This document shows positions 21,683 to 32,300 of a stretch of DNA of 64,000 bases, piece by piece. Made by a program: the position numbers and the translations under genes. The stretch comes from Clavelina lepadiformis (lineage: Eukaryota > Chordata > Ascidiacea > Aplousobranchia > Clavelinidae): assembly GCF_947623445.1 (NCBI RefSeq), contig NC_135241.1, forward strand, positions 15,192,501-15,256,500. The letters are read 5' to 3'. How positions within the stretch are numbered: position 1 is the first letter of the stretch; each line of letters opens with the position of its first letter. Below the pieces are notes generated by a model. It was not told the origin of the DNA. It saw only the letters and a list, made by a program, of their open reading frames with translations, and searched no databases.

Positions 21683-24605
21683 AACCGATACCTTATCGAA
21701 GATAACCTTATTTCCTGTCTTTAAACTTTCATAATTCGCTTATGATGTCAAGATCTTTAAACACTTTCCGCACCGCAACCCTTTTGAACAACCCGATTTT
21801 AGCTATGACCTCTTCCAGAAGTAGCTGTTTTGTTCTGGACATTCTGACGTAAAAATGTTGCTTGACTCAGCGCAAAATTTTCGATCTAAGCCTTGAATTT
21901 GGAGTTTTTATTTATGTTTTTCTTGTTTGTAAGTTAAGTTGGTAACTTTATAAGTTTCCCTCACCCCGAGAAAGCAATCTTCAAGGTTTTTGAGCGGAAT
22001 AATTATGCCGAGTCATGCCAAACCTCTACGTCACAATGCCTAAAACAAATTTGGCACGCCACCGGTTACCGACTTTGGAAAAATCGACTTTAGTAAACTG
22101 CTAGCCGGTTACACAATCGGGGTGTTTTCCTTGGGGTAACCATGATTTCAAAATAACTCCTGCATGCAGATAGTACAAATTGGGTTTATGCTTTGTTTGC
22201 GTGTTTTTTCGCCATTCATTAATCTACGTCTACAGAACAGTCGAACAGATGGGCTTAAAATGAAATTATTTTAAGTTCAACTCTTTGTAATTTTGCGCAT
22301 TTTACGTCAAAGATTACTCATAAATAAAATCTAACTTTTCAAAAAAGCTTGTTTGGCACTAGTGACAGTGATAAGTCACCCAATTCATCACGTGACCAAT
22401 AAATTACGTTAGCAGAAGATTTCGGACAATCCAATATCGATGATGTCCAGAAATAATCGATCGATCGCAGAAATAATCGAGCAAACAACACACCAATTAT
22501 CTAGCTCTCACGCGATCTGGAAACCAAGTTCAAGAAAACGACATCCTCCAGCATGATGAGGCACGCTTGCAAGATCGAAGTTTTTAGCCTTTTTAGTTTT
22601 AAATCCTTAGCCATGGAAGTTTAGCTTACCTGACGCCGACCGGCCAGATAATTATAGCAAAAATTCTGTACCTGGAAATTCTCGTGGACTAGTATTATGC
22701 CATGGGCGAATCTTAGTCATCAACCGAAGAAGTTACGTGTTGTGCTATTGTCCAACAGACTTTGTGGTCGAACTCGTTTCGACAAGCTGACCACGCCTTA
22801 CCAACTAATTCAGGCATAATGGCGAGTAGCCTATATAGAGAACAGTACAATGAAGACGCATACACGGCAACTCAGATGGATTTTTAAGACTGACTTAGGA
22901 AACGAACGTGTGGAACAGACTTGGGTGAAGTTTATTCGTTCGAAAAGTATTTTTGGTCGTAATGCTCTAAGAAATGACTATGTTTATGAGCGAACATTAA
23001 TAGTACGACTGAAACATTAATTGTGATCATTATTTACGAATACAAACTTTCGGAGGCGATTGTGTGAGGGTCGAAAAATATAATTTGTACATATGCTGCT
23101 GGTCGTGTTCTTTTGTTTCAGAAGTCATTAGGTTTGTGTAAGCGAAATAAACATTAAAACCCACTGACAACCCAAGGCTGTCCCTAAGTTGGTTTTCATT
23201 GCACAAATTAGACATTGGCGAGGCACAAGCAAATGTGACATCAACATCAACCAAGCAATAAACATTTACTTCACAGTCACAACCATGTTTAAATAACGCG
23301 TTAATAATCTCTTGCTGCAAAAACTTGGTTTCCCCTTCAAGCATTTCCACGACTATCTATCAATTTAAATTTCTAAATGTCTTGTCTAACCCTTACAAAA
23401 GTGATGGTGGCTGTACCGTGTTAACCCAAGTTTATAGCAAAATAAAAACAAGATATAAATTGGTACTCTTTATTTTTGATTTTTCTACACGAGCTTTCGC
23501 AAACATAAGCTTGTTTCTTCAGGTGTATTACGATTTTTTTTGCTTTGTACTACGAAATGTTACAAAGGTGCGTTACCTTAACAGCATAGTGCCACCGTGT
23601 TTTGAACCCAGGCCTATTGCTTTCCTTACATCCGAGAAGACATTTCCAAATTATTTTTTTATGTGACCAACATACGGTTTTTCAAGGAGTGTCGTTTCAC
23701 GACTTGTTTATGAAGCCTTTTTAATCAAAACAAAAAAGGCCAAAAGAGCTTAATATCTAAAGGTGCCAATTTTTGGAATAAATTATGAAATAAATTGAAA
23801 AATCACAAAGTAGTAAATTACACAAATGCTTCTTTATAAAATCGAGATCTGAAGTGCTGCAGGGAAATTGTTGTTGAGGTGGAAGTACAGTATATAATTC
23901 TATATGTTGTTGTAAGATTTCTTTTATGTATTATTTATTTCATTTCATTTATTCCTGTAACATTTATTTTTTGCACTTGACATGAGGCCAGCCTTACTCT
24001 TCATCTGATTTGCTATAGAATCTGGGGCGGCAGACTTTGATGACTGCAAGGTCATTCGCCACCTCTCGCCAAGCAACTGTAATTTTGTTAAACTATGTTA
24101 TTTATTTATTTGACGAAATAAATTCTCTCTCTCTAGTAGCTGGTATACCAGCTCTAATAACTGGTGTAGCCTATATCAGCTACTATATTAGGTGTCAACC
24201 ACTTACCACTCGGCTGTACAGAACTGATATAGCCTAATTAACAAAGATGATACCTTTCACCAGCTAAGTTTATTTAACGATACGAAGTTGAAAAAGCACA
24301 GAAGATCACGTGGCAAATTTTTGCAAGTAGGCTGTAAATATGTAGGCCTATACACACGGCGATTTAAAGTGCGAATTCTTATATTCCCAAAATATGAAGT
24401 AATCAAATCAGAAGCAATTTCATATCCATATCAAAATCCGAATATAGCTAATCACTCGAATTGAATGATGCATAAGAGAGCAGGGAAAAAAAGGGTCGCT
24501 TTGAAAAAAGCCTCAGTTTTATATCGCTATGCCATCCAATCAGGGAAAGACATCGTTATTTATATCAAGCTACATGTACAAAGTACAGTATTCCATAGTA
24601 ATAAC
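21683..24605. other. Mostly non-coding; one unassigned ORF and a retroelement-like tail
   Basis: Contains a 104-codon minus-strand ORF at 23030-23344 and a minus-strand hammerhead-like core at 23495-23522. Near 24088-24140 a TTTATTTATTTGACGAAATA stretch followed by (CT)n resembles a retroelement tail. Nothing else is recognised. Confidence 0.35.
23030..23344 (-). CDS. Unassigned small ORF, 104 codons, copy A
   Basis: The frame MLEGETKFLQQEIINALFKH...SPPKVCIRK is open for 104 codons with an upstream in-frame stop. No signal peptide, membrane segment or domain is recognised. It could be a single-exon small protein, the last exon of a larger gene, or chance. Its only visible support is its length. 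Confidence 0.2.
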   Translation of the reverse strand: MLEGETKFLQQEIINALFKHGCDCEVNVYCLVDVDVTFACASPMSNLCNENQLRDSLGLSVGFNVYFAYTNLMTSETKEHDQQHMYKLYFSTLTQSPPKVCIRK

Positions 24606-25612
24606 TAGGGCCATTTTTATTTTGACCTAAAAAAAAAATTTTTTGACTTTATTTTTATCAAATTTTGACTTTATTTTGACCTAACGAAATTGCTTATTTG
24701 TAGAGGCCACAGTTCTTCCTCCAGTTACCCAAACATAATATTTTGTCGATTTCAGACCCAAACGTAATATTTTGTCGAAAAGTCAAGGTGTTTTATGGAT
24801 TATAAAAAGTGCGTCGTGTTTTTTGGCGATAGATTTAGGTAGCTTGTGTTATTTTGTCCTTGTGAAAAGGGCACTTTGCCTCGATTTTCTCCGCATGGTA
24901 AATTCTAATAAACAGCAAATTAAACAGGGAATGCTTGTTGTTGCTCCAATCCAGCTTGATGGCGTTTACTTTTCCTGTGGCTTTCAACAAAATACTTTTT
25001 ATCGCACTTCACTATAACCTCGCAAAAATTGCACCTTAAATCACCCCCGAGAGTTGCATTAAATTCATCAGAAAAATCTCGACAAATCTGTCTAACTTTT
25101 GCTGAAGACGATTTAGCTTGCTTAGGCATTTTTGTATTACAGAATGTCAGTAGGCTATTCCTAAAATCCAAACTGTTGATCTTCGAAAATACCACGTTTA
25201 TGAAGAGGAAGTGTTTTATAAGAATTATTTAAATACGTAACAATGAATAAACAATGGACAATTTGCGATAAAAGTTACTGCTGATCCAAGTGGGCATTGT
25301 GACTTATTTCCTGCTTTTATGGGTTAATATGGTTTAATTGTGTCGCAGTTCCTGATTTACAATGCTTCCACGAGGATTTTTACAAGAATTACTCTCAAGA
25401 AACACAAAAACTTTGTAAAAAGCCATATTTTGACAAATTTTGACTTTATTGAAAATTTTGACTTTATTGTAAATTTTGACTTTATTTTGACCTATAAACT
25501 TCTTAGAAACAATCCCCTAGGTGCTGAAAACAACTTTATTCTTTGATTCATGGTCAGACGAGGTCCTTAAAAATTTTTGACTTTATTGACTTTTGCGGGC
25601 CCTAGTAATAAC
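24598..25612. mobile_element. hAT-type DNA element with 8-bp target duplication
   Basis: The element proper is 24606-25604 (999 bp). It starts TAGGGCC and ends GGGCCCTA, flanked on both sides by the 8-bp duplication GTAATAAC (24598-24605 and 25605-25612), which is diagnostic of hAT-class transposition. TTTTGACTTTATT repeats lie near both ends in the same orientation (about 24640-24690 and 25430-25590) and are candidate transposase-binding sites. An N-terminal zinc-finger exon survives inside on the minus strand; the catalytic domain is missing, so this is an internally deleted copy. Confidence 0.8.
24920..25129 (-). pseudogene. Zinc-finger N-terminus of a hAT transposase (CGGBP1-like)
   Basis: Starts MPKQAKSSSAKVRQICRDF, then CNFCEVIVKC and ESHRKSKRH: a C-x2-C ... 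H-x5-H finger followed by a basic stretch. This resembles the finger of CGGBP1 and related hAT transposases. The frame ends after AFPV with no catalytic region. It lies inside the 999-bp hAT element, so it is probably the first exon of the lost transposase. Confidence 0.6.
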
Positions 25613-26485
25613 TAAAAATCTAACATATTCTACGTCACCGAGATTCTTTTCCACAAGTACCATCTACCTTCGTACACTCTGAAGATACGACGGCACTTAA
25701 AAACATTTATATACTGGGTCTACCTATGTCGGTTTAGGAGTTAAATGTTTGAATGACATGATTAACCAAGGACAGTACAGCTTTCTTAATAATACATTTT
25801 ATCCAGCTGGAGAACACAGATCATTATTAAAATGCCAATTACATAAATTATTACAATCGCCATATAGGCCTACATTACATTACAATACAAGTAGGCCTAC
25901 GGTTTTCAGTTTATAGGCACCGGTACAACGATGATTAAAACATAGTCCTTGTCCTATAGCAGTTACTACAACATTCCGGTACTGTTACCAGGTCTACTCG
26001 ACAATTATTACGGAAACAAAGTCTTAATAAATCAGGCCAGTTTAGAGTAGGCCTACCTGCAAAAATAACAACAATATATCAGTTAAAAGTAACCTTCCGT
26101 TTAGATTAAGATTTAGCAATAACGTTATTGTATACCGGGAAGTCATTGAACCAAACCGGCCAAATTCAACTTTTCTTTCAATCAAGTAGATTAGTAGAAG
26201 AACATTCTGAAAATATTAAGGCGGCCACTATTTTACGGAAAAAAATTGTGCGTTTAAAGCTCTTTTTATAGTTTTTCATTATGTAACGTTAATATAAAAT
26301 AGGCCTAGTAACTTAAACCTAACCGAAATTTTCTTCCAGTGGCAGTCTATAGGCTAGACGCAGACTGCAGAGTATAGCAAGAGCACATGCGAGATATTTT
26401 GGTAGAAAAATTATTGCACACCAGAAGAAAAACATGATGTCTCCAAAAAGGAAACACTAGACCTTTCTCCGATTACTAGCTAATA
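25613..26485. other. Non-coding stretch, no gene recognised
   Basis: Only short frames. Several TAGGCCTA palindromes occur (for example near 25866, 25892 and 26052) as dispersed short words. Confidence 0.3.
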
Positions 26486-26766
26486 GGTTGCCATCAGGCG
26501 CAAATCAAAAATAAGGACGACTTGGAAACGAAAGACGAATACTACCTTAAACAGTGCACAACAGGAGAAAGCAACCAATGTTCCTAAAAAAAAAAACAAG
26601 ACACTCTCTGCATGCTCTTAATTTTGGTATCTCTTTGGTACAAAATGGTATACTAAAGGTGTCAAAATGCCCAAAATACAAACCTCTGCCCTAAAAATAA
26701 GGACGAAAATAAGGACGCAAGTGAAAATAAGGACATTTCTTAGAAAAAAAGGACGGTATGGCAACC
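26486..26766 (+). mobile_element. MITE-like repeat with GGTTGCCAT termini, copy 2
   Basis: Begins GGTTGCCATC and ends ATGGCAACC, a 9-bp inverted terminus. It contains repeated AATAAGGAC units near 26695-26745. Same family as 12703-13043 in inverted orientation, with many substitutions, so the two insertions are old. It directly abuts the hAT-like MITE at 26774. Confidence 0.6.
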
Positions 26767-26773
26767 CTGCCAA

Positions 26774-27197
26774 TAGGGATGGGCCGATACGAACCCAAAC
26801 CCGAATAGATTCGCCGAATATCGCCTTTATGGAAGATTCGGGCGAACACGAATACCAACAATGGCGAAACCGAATACAATATTACTGATAAATTTACTGA
26901 CTTTCGTAAGAAATGATGATCTAGTTTCCCGACAATGCTAAACTAGAGTCAGCAGTTCTTACAATGAAGGTCGTTTTCCTAACGATTTTGCTTTTTCGAT
27001 CGTTTTTTGAACACTATTTTTCGAAAGAAAGCGATTTGTTTGTCGATTACGTCATTTTAGAAGCCAGATTTGACAACTTTTGGAGGAAATTTTATTGTTC
27101 GGTTCTAATACGAATAGATTCGGGATTCGTTCGTGTCGACCTACATGATATTCGGGTTCGCATGAACCCGAATAATCTTCCTTGCGGCGCATCCCTA
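26774..27197. mobile_element. hAT-like MITE with TAGGGATG termini
   Basis: Starts TAGGGATGGGCCG and ends CGGCGCATCCCTA, an inverted repeat of about 13 bp with one mismatch. Flanks CCTGCCAA (26766-26773) and CTAGCCAA (27198-27205) look like an aged 8-bp target duplication (6/8). Internal subterminal words ACCCGAATA/ATTCGGG are repeated on both sides. No transposase, 424 bp. Confidence 0.65.
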
Positions 27198-27636
27198 CTA
27201 GCCAATATTGCAAAAGACTGCACCTTGCTTACTACAAACGCCGGACAGGCACACAAGTCGCAGTGCACACCGGCTGCTTCCTTGCACACCGGAGATCTTG
27301 GCAAAAATTGCCATACTTTGCAGTCCGAAGGGCTAGCCTCAATTAAACCCTTAATAACTAAAATGAAGGTTTAGCCAACCAGTTCTTCTAACCTAACCGC
27401 CTATATCTTTAACTATGAACTGCCTGACCTCGGCTACTTTTGAAGAGCACCTTATACTGCTGCAAAGCTAGCACCGGCTGCCTTGTATTTACATAAGCTA
27501 CCTGTACGTACCGGCAGCTAAACCCTATATACAATGTATTTCATAGTGTACGGGTACAAGCCCAGGTTAATCCCATCATCTTCATGACGTGTTGATGATG
27601 ACATCACTAGCTTAGCCTACATGAAACCATCTAACC

Positions 27637-28362
27637 CAGTGGTTCTCAACCTGTAGGACGTGTACCACGAGTGGTACGCGAAGTCATTTCAGGTGGTATG
27701 CAGTAAATGCATTTATTTTTAAGTCAAGTTACAGTTTTAAGAAAACGTTAAGCTAATTTTTACTAACGTAATAAATGTCTTCATCATAATGCATAGTTAA
27801 ATATTTTATGCGTCATCAATGATTGGAATTATTATCTTTTTGGATTGTATTCAAATTGCTCTTATGACATCATACCAAAACAACAAAGAAACACAAAACT
27901 TGACTACCAGTATCTCGCAAAGTTGAAAAAGACACCTACAATATCATGCTTATGACAGTAGAAGTTTAAGCTGGTGAGATATGAAAGTAAATTACTTCAG
28001 TAGCCTAATATACAGAAATTGGAGAAATGAAAGGTTTTAATGTAGAACGAAAAATACTGTAATCCACTTTGTTTGAAAAGATGTGAAAATGTAAATAGCT
28101 GTTCTGTTGTTTTTTATTTACTTTGGACATTTAATGAGGCAAGAAGGTAACCAAAAAGTAACCACTGTAGCATAGCTAAAGATGGCATGGATTGTCAAAG
28201 CATCCTATGAAGTTTTCCTTCTCCTAGCCCAAAACTTGAAGGCTCATACCACTACTGATGACGCTAATCCTACAAGCAGCAGAAATACATGTCCGGTGCC
28301 TGATTGGAAAAAAAGATGTGACAAATTTGGATAGTGTGTCTCCTTCCAATGACACTGTAATT
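27637..28362 (+). pseudogene. hAT (ZBED5/Buster-like) transposase relic with 5' terminus
   Basis: A hAT-style terminus CAGTGGTTCTCAACC starts at 27637. At 28182-28334 the translation gives KASYEVFLLLAQNLKAHTT and CPVPDWKKRCDKFG then a stop. A shifted frame from 28330 gives SVSPSNDTV then a stop. ASYEV..LLA...KAHT and the downstream SNDTV block are typical of ZBED5/SCAND3-like hAT transposases. No matching 3' terminus was found, so the element is truncated. Confidence 0.6.
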
Positions 28363-28870
28363 TGAAACTAGTCAGGACTTCGAGATAATCTGACTCCAAT
28401 AACAATTCCATGCTTTTTTCGACTAGAACTGCAAGTTAATCGACGTGGCCAGCAATATGAGAAACGTTGAAACTTTAATTGAAACGAAGCAAACCGAACT
28501 GAATAAAATAAACTGAATGAAACTCAACACAGACACACGTGTTTACATAAGAAGCATATACACTAATCTAGGCAATTCGCTGCACATATAAAAATGTGTG
28601 GAATGCTGAATTTTTAAAAGGAAACGCCCAAAGTGGTACGACAGTGTGGTATTAACCGCCAGAGACCCTTTCTTAGCAACTGTCTGGGTGGGAAGATTTT
28701 TTTGATCGGCTATTCTTAAGAAAGGAAAATGTCGACCCACTTCGATTCTTTTTTAAATTGCAGGCGTTCTGGGCATTCGTTTCAGTAGCGGGGGGAGGGA
28801 GACCAATTATTTATCATAGTTTGTCACAATTGAAATTGTATTCTATAACTGTCATTGCACAACACGGTTA

Positions 28871-29519
28871 TATATCATCTGAGTGACAGTTTATTTGAGT
28901 GACAGTTCATTTGAGTGACATAATTATAGTTCATTTGAGTGACACATTGATAAGTGCTGTTTAATTCATTTGAGTGAGACATTGATAAGGACTGTGTAAT
29001 TCATTTGAGTGACAGATTGACATTTGTTGTTTAAGTTGCAGTTGTTGTTAATTAGTAAGTACACAGATGACAACACACACAAGACAAAGTTTAGAGTACT
29101 ATCTACAAAAAAAACAACTAAGAATCCTCAACCACCTCGTTCAATTCTTCTGATAGTTCCGCAGTTGGTCCGATCTTCAAATTATGCGCTATTCGGCGGA
29201 GGAATACTTCCTGTGGAAGGTCTTCTTGCTGGGAAAACAAATTCCAAATTGGGCTTCTTTTTGCCTTGTCATACGCGATCGGCGCAATGGTGTCGATGCA
29301 CCAAATTCAATGCGAAAGAGTTCTTGGGAAACTCTATGATGCTGCATGCTGATGCATTTCTCAACCATTACTGTAGTTTGAACAGTACTCACCAATGTGT
29401 CACTCAAATGAACTGTCACTCAGTTGAGCATGAATTATTTGTCACTCAAATGAACGTTAAAAGAATGTGTCACTCAAATGAGCTGTCACTAAAATGAAGT
29501 GTCACTCAGTTGATCAACT
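28871..29519. mobile_element. Foldback-like element with inverted arrays of a 15-bp repeat
   Basis: The left arm (about 28875-29016) holds six copies of a CATTTGAGTGACA-type unit. The right arm (about 29397-29515) holds six copies of its reverse complement, TGTCACTCAAATG. The arms flank about 380 bp of unique sequence without recognised coding capacity. Long inverted repeats built from short tandem units are the hallmark of foldback-type DNA elements. Unit spacing is irregular, and some units are diverged (GAGTGAGAC, CACTAAAATG). Confidence 0.65.
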
Positions 29520-29678
29520 ACCGCACAACACTCCAAGTTTTTCCCCTACAAAGTTTTCTAGCAAACTAGGTCTCTGCTCTAACCCTCGATGCAACCAGTC
29601 AGGTACCCATGCAGTGAAACGCCAATAACCATGCTCTTTGAAGTGGGCAAGGATGAAAGTAGCTTACAAACATATATA

Positions 29679-30600
29679 CAGTGGGACCTCGTTAATCCGG
29701 ACCACTTCGTTTCGTCAAAAAATGTCGGTTTAGCGGGGTTTCCGGATTATCGGAAAGTAAAAAATCAATCAATCTTGCAAATGCAGCACCGTGTACAAAA
29801 CGCAGTATGCACCTTACTCCAATTCTAAGTACAGACTTTCTGGCTGGACAGCAACTAAAATAAAATTATATTTTTTGTATGATTCGACCCAGTGTCGAAC
29901 CCCAGAACCACCGTATTAAAGACGAATGCTCTCCAAGTGACGAACATTCGGCCGCAAATCGGTTTGACAACCGCTCTTGCATGGCGAAGCATTCCGGCGG
30001 GACCAGCAGTCTTGCACTTTCTTTGACCTGTTTCCAATCTTTGCGCAATGCGACATCAAAAGCTGATAGCACGATTGAGTTGCAGTAGTATGTCTTCAAT
30101 AGATTGCCGCACTCAACCGATGTAATGTACGTATTTTTTTGCGACCGCGGAAGAGTTCTTTGTTACGGTTGATGAACAATTTAATTTTTCGTTTCTAAAA
30201 TACTCTACAGTATTTCATAGTATGCTATGACTAAAAAGATGTGCGGCTAAATTTTTTTACAAAGCGCAATGCTGTACAGTACTGTACTTTTGAATCAATA
30301 AAGACCGCAACGTTATTATGCGTAGGTAATCGGCTATTGTTTCGTCAACTAACTACCCAGTGTACATAGTATATTAGGACAATCGTGAATCATTTTCGCT
30401 TAACTGTTAATAATCCGGTTTATCGAATTTTATTGCTATTGATTTAGCACATTTGTTCCAAAACTTTTGTGTCGGAGTCGGACAGCGGGGTTTCCGGATT
30501 AAAGGGGTAAAATGCATAGGAAGAAATCCGTTCCCGGCAGTTTTGTGTCGGATAACGAGGATTCCGGTTGTTCGGGGTCCGGATTAACGAGGTCCCACTG
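29679..30600. mobile_element. pogo/Tigger-like MITE with 25-bp perfect terminal inverted repeats
   Basis: Begins CAGTGGGACCTCGTTAATCC and ends with its reverse complement; 25 bp match perfectly. TA flanks both sides (29677-29678 and 30601-30602), the target duplication of Tc1/mariner-superfamily elements. A second internal motif GGGGTTTCCGGATTA occurs near both ends. 922 bp, no transposase frame. Contains a tRNA-like stretch on the minus strand. Confidence 0.8.
29881..29955 (-). other. tRNA-like (SINE-like) segment inside the MITE
   Basis: Minus strand reads GGAGAGCATTCGTCTTTAAT, then ACGGTGGTTCTGG, then GGTTCGACACTGGG. This resembles the 3' end of a D-arm, an anticodon arm (loop CTTTAAT between CGT and ACG) and a T-arm with a B-box-like GGTTCGA. 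The acceptor stem is not convincing. Likely a tRNA-derived pseudogene or SINE fragment. Confidence 0.3.
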
Positions 30601-30602
30601 TA

Positions 30603-32100
30603 TTAGTGTATATTAAATCGAAAAAATCTCTTTGAGAGGATAAATTTAAACCATTAAGCGGCTAATTATTTTGCTTTGAAATTAAGGCTTATAAAAGGTC
30701 AACTGTGCAAAAAGTGCGTTTGAAATTTATCTCGGGTGTGCAGCATCCACGAAATACCGACCAGGTAACTGCTAGTTTACTGAATTCAAAGAAGGGAGCA
30801 GGGATGTGAGTTAATTCCAAAAACCTTTGATTCTGACTCCTCTTGTTTTGGTGCCATGACTCCGACTCCTACTATATGTAATAATCACCGAAGTTATTTC
30901 CCAACTTGAAAAAATGCGATTAATTACTTACTACCATACTACATAGGTTAAACAAGGTTTTGATTAGTGCTTGTTTTAATGCAAAAGTTAACATTTCACT
31001 GTGTCTAATAACCACAATTCTTTCCTTGATTGAAAGTTCTTTTAACTTTGTTTTATGTGACTCTATTATTGTCCTTTTGGGACCACAACTAGAAGTGTTA
31101 AAAATAAGAACTTGGTACAGTAGTTTCATTTACATTATGCTATATGCCATGCGCTAATCTATGCACGTGCGCGCACACACTCAATTGCTGGAATATGGTC
31201 CTACATGCTCACAGCACGTTTGCAATTAATTTGTTATGATTTAACAATTGCTATGTAAGCCTTATTGTGTTATGATACTATTCGTTAGGCATGGTTCCTT
31301 TGTTTTGTGGTAGTTATATTGCAATCATAGTCTGGATGTACCGGAGTGGTCATGTTAGTGAAACAAAATGCAATATATTGCAATAAGAAGATATTCTGGG
31401 TTGGTTTCAGTGTACATCTTTACACCAAACTTTGTGTCAGTGCATACATGATGTTTTTGTCGAAAACTGCCCTCCTTTCCCATCATAATAGGCCTATATG
31501 GTAGGCTACTAATGATAGGCTCTGCTGCATTCAACATGTCAAACTGACGTTAACAATTAGTTTATGTATGAATTTACTTAATTTTGCTGCTTAAAGGATA
31601 ATGAGTTAATGACATGTGTAGTGTTTATCATGCACACAGTAACTCTGCCAATAATACATAAAATAATTTTGAAAAAATTTTAAATCTAGCATATATATAT
31701 ACCATTGTATTTTGTAAACCTATTCTTTAAAAAAACAAAAATGTTTGGTCTGTTTTTTGACATTTGACAGTCACTGTTGTTGTTTACTTTATAGTTCAAT
31801 GCGAAGAATGAGATCGAATGCTAAGAACATTCACACCAAACATTCTTTATGAATATTTGGTGTGAATGCGAAATTACTAAATGCATGGATACGAAATGAC
31901 AATGTTTTAAAAATAGGTCTGCGTATTTCTTGTCGCTTACACAAAGCATTCCCTTCATACTTCATCCAAACACGTGTGATGCACATAGTAGTAGTTTTTA
32001 CGTTGAGATTTCTTAATTGCCACCATGAATATCATAATTAATATCAACCTTCTTGTGAAGTTTTTTTCCACCCAAACAGTTTAGCCGCCCTACCACACGT
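30603..32100. other. Non-coding stretch up to the gap
   Basis: No gene recognised. Contains one clear hairpin at 31828-31868. Confidence 0.3.
31828..31868. repeat. Perfect 13-bp hairpin
   Basis: CATTCACACCAAA (31828-31840) is followed after 15 bases by TTTGGTGTGAATG (31856-31868). The loop itself contains ATTC/GAAT, which could extend the stem. Repeated at 51171-51211 with the duplication. Confidence 0.6.
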
Positions 32101-32300
32101 NNNNNNNNNNNNNNNNNNNNNNNNNNNNNNNNNNNNNNNNNNNNNNNNNNNNNNNNNNNNNNNNNNNNNNNNNNNNNNNNNNNNNNNNNNNNNNNNNNNN
32201 NNNNNNNNNNNNNNNNNNNNNNNNNNNNNNNNNNNNNNNNNNNNNNNNNNNNNNNNNNNNNNNNNNNNNNNNNNNNNNNNNNNNNNNNNNNNNNNNNNNN
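32101..32300. other. Assembly gap of exactly 200 N
   Basis: A round-number run of N, typical of a nominal scaffold gap of unknown true size. The sequence immediately left and right shows that the flanking contigs overlap by 19,143 bp. Confidence 0.99.

Larger units (their letters stand above)
12958..32100. repeat. 19,143-bp interval present twice, copy A
   Basis: Every coding frame, repeat and spot-checked line here recurs at a constant offset of 19,343 in 32301-51443. Copy A ends exactly where the 200-N gap starts, and copy B begins exactly where it ends. The features inside are therefore probably single-copy in the real genome. Confidence 0.95.

Noticed and set aside
26667..26888. Frames with tandem IRTKIRTQVKIRT-like peptides
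   Set aside because: Produced by AATAAGGAC units within a MITE, not a real protein repeat.
28875..29516. CRISPR-like array of short repeats
   Set aside because: The units are inverted between two arms, irregularly spaced and in an animal genome; foldback element fits better.
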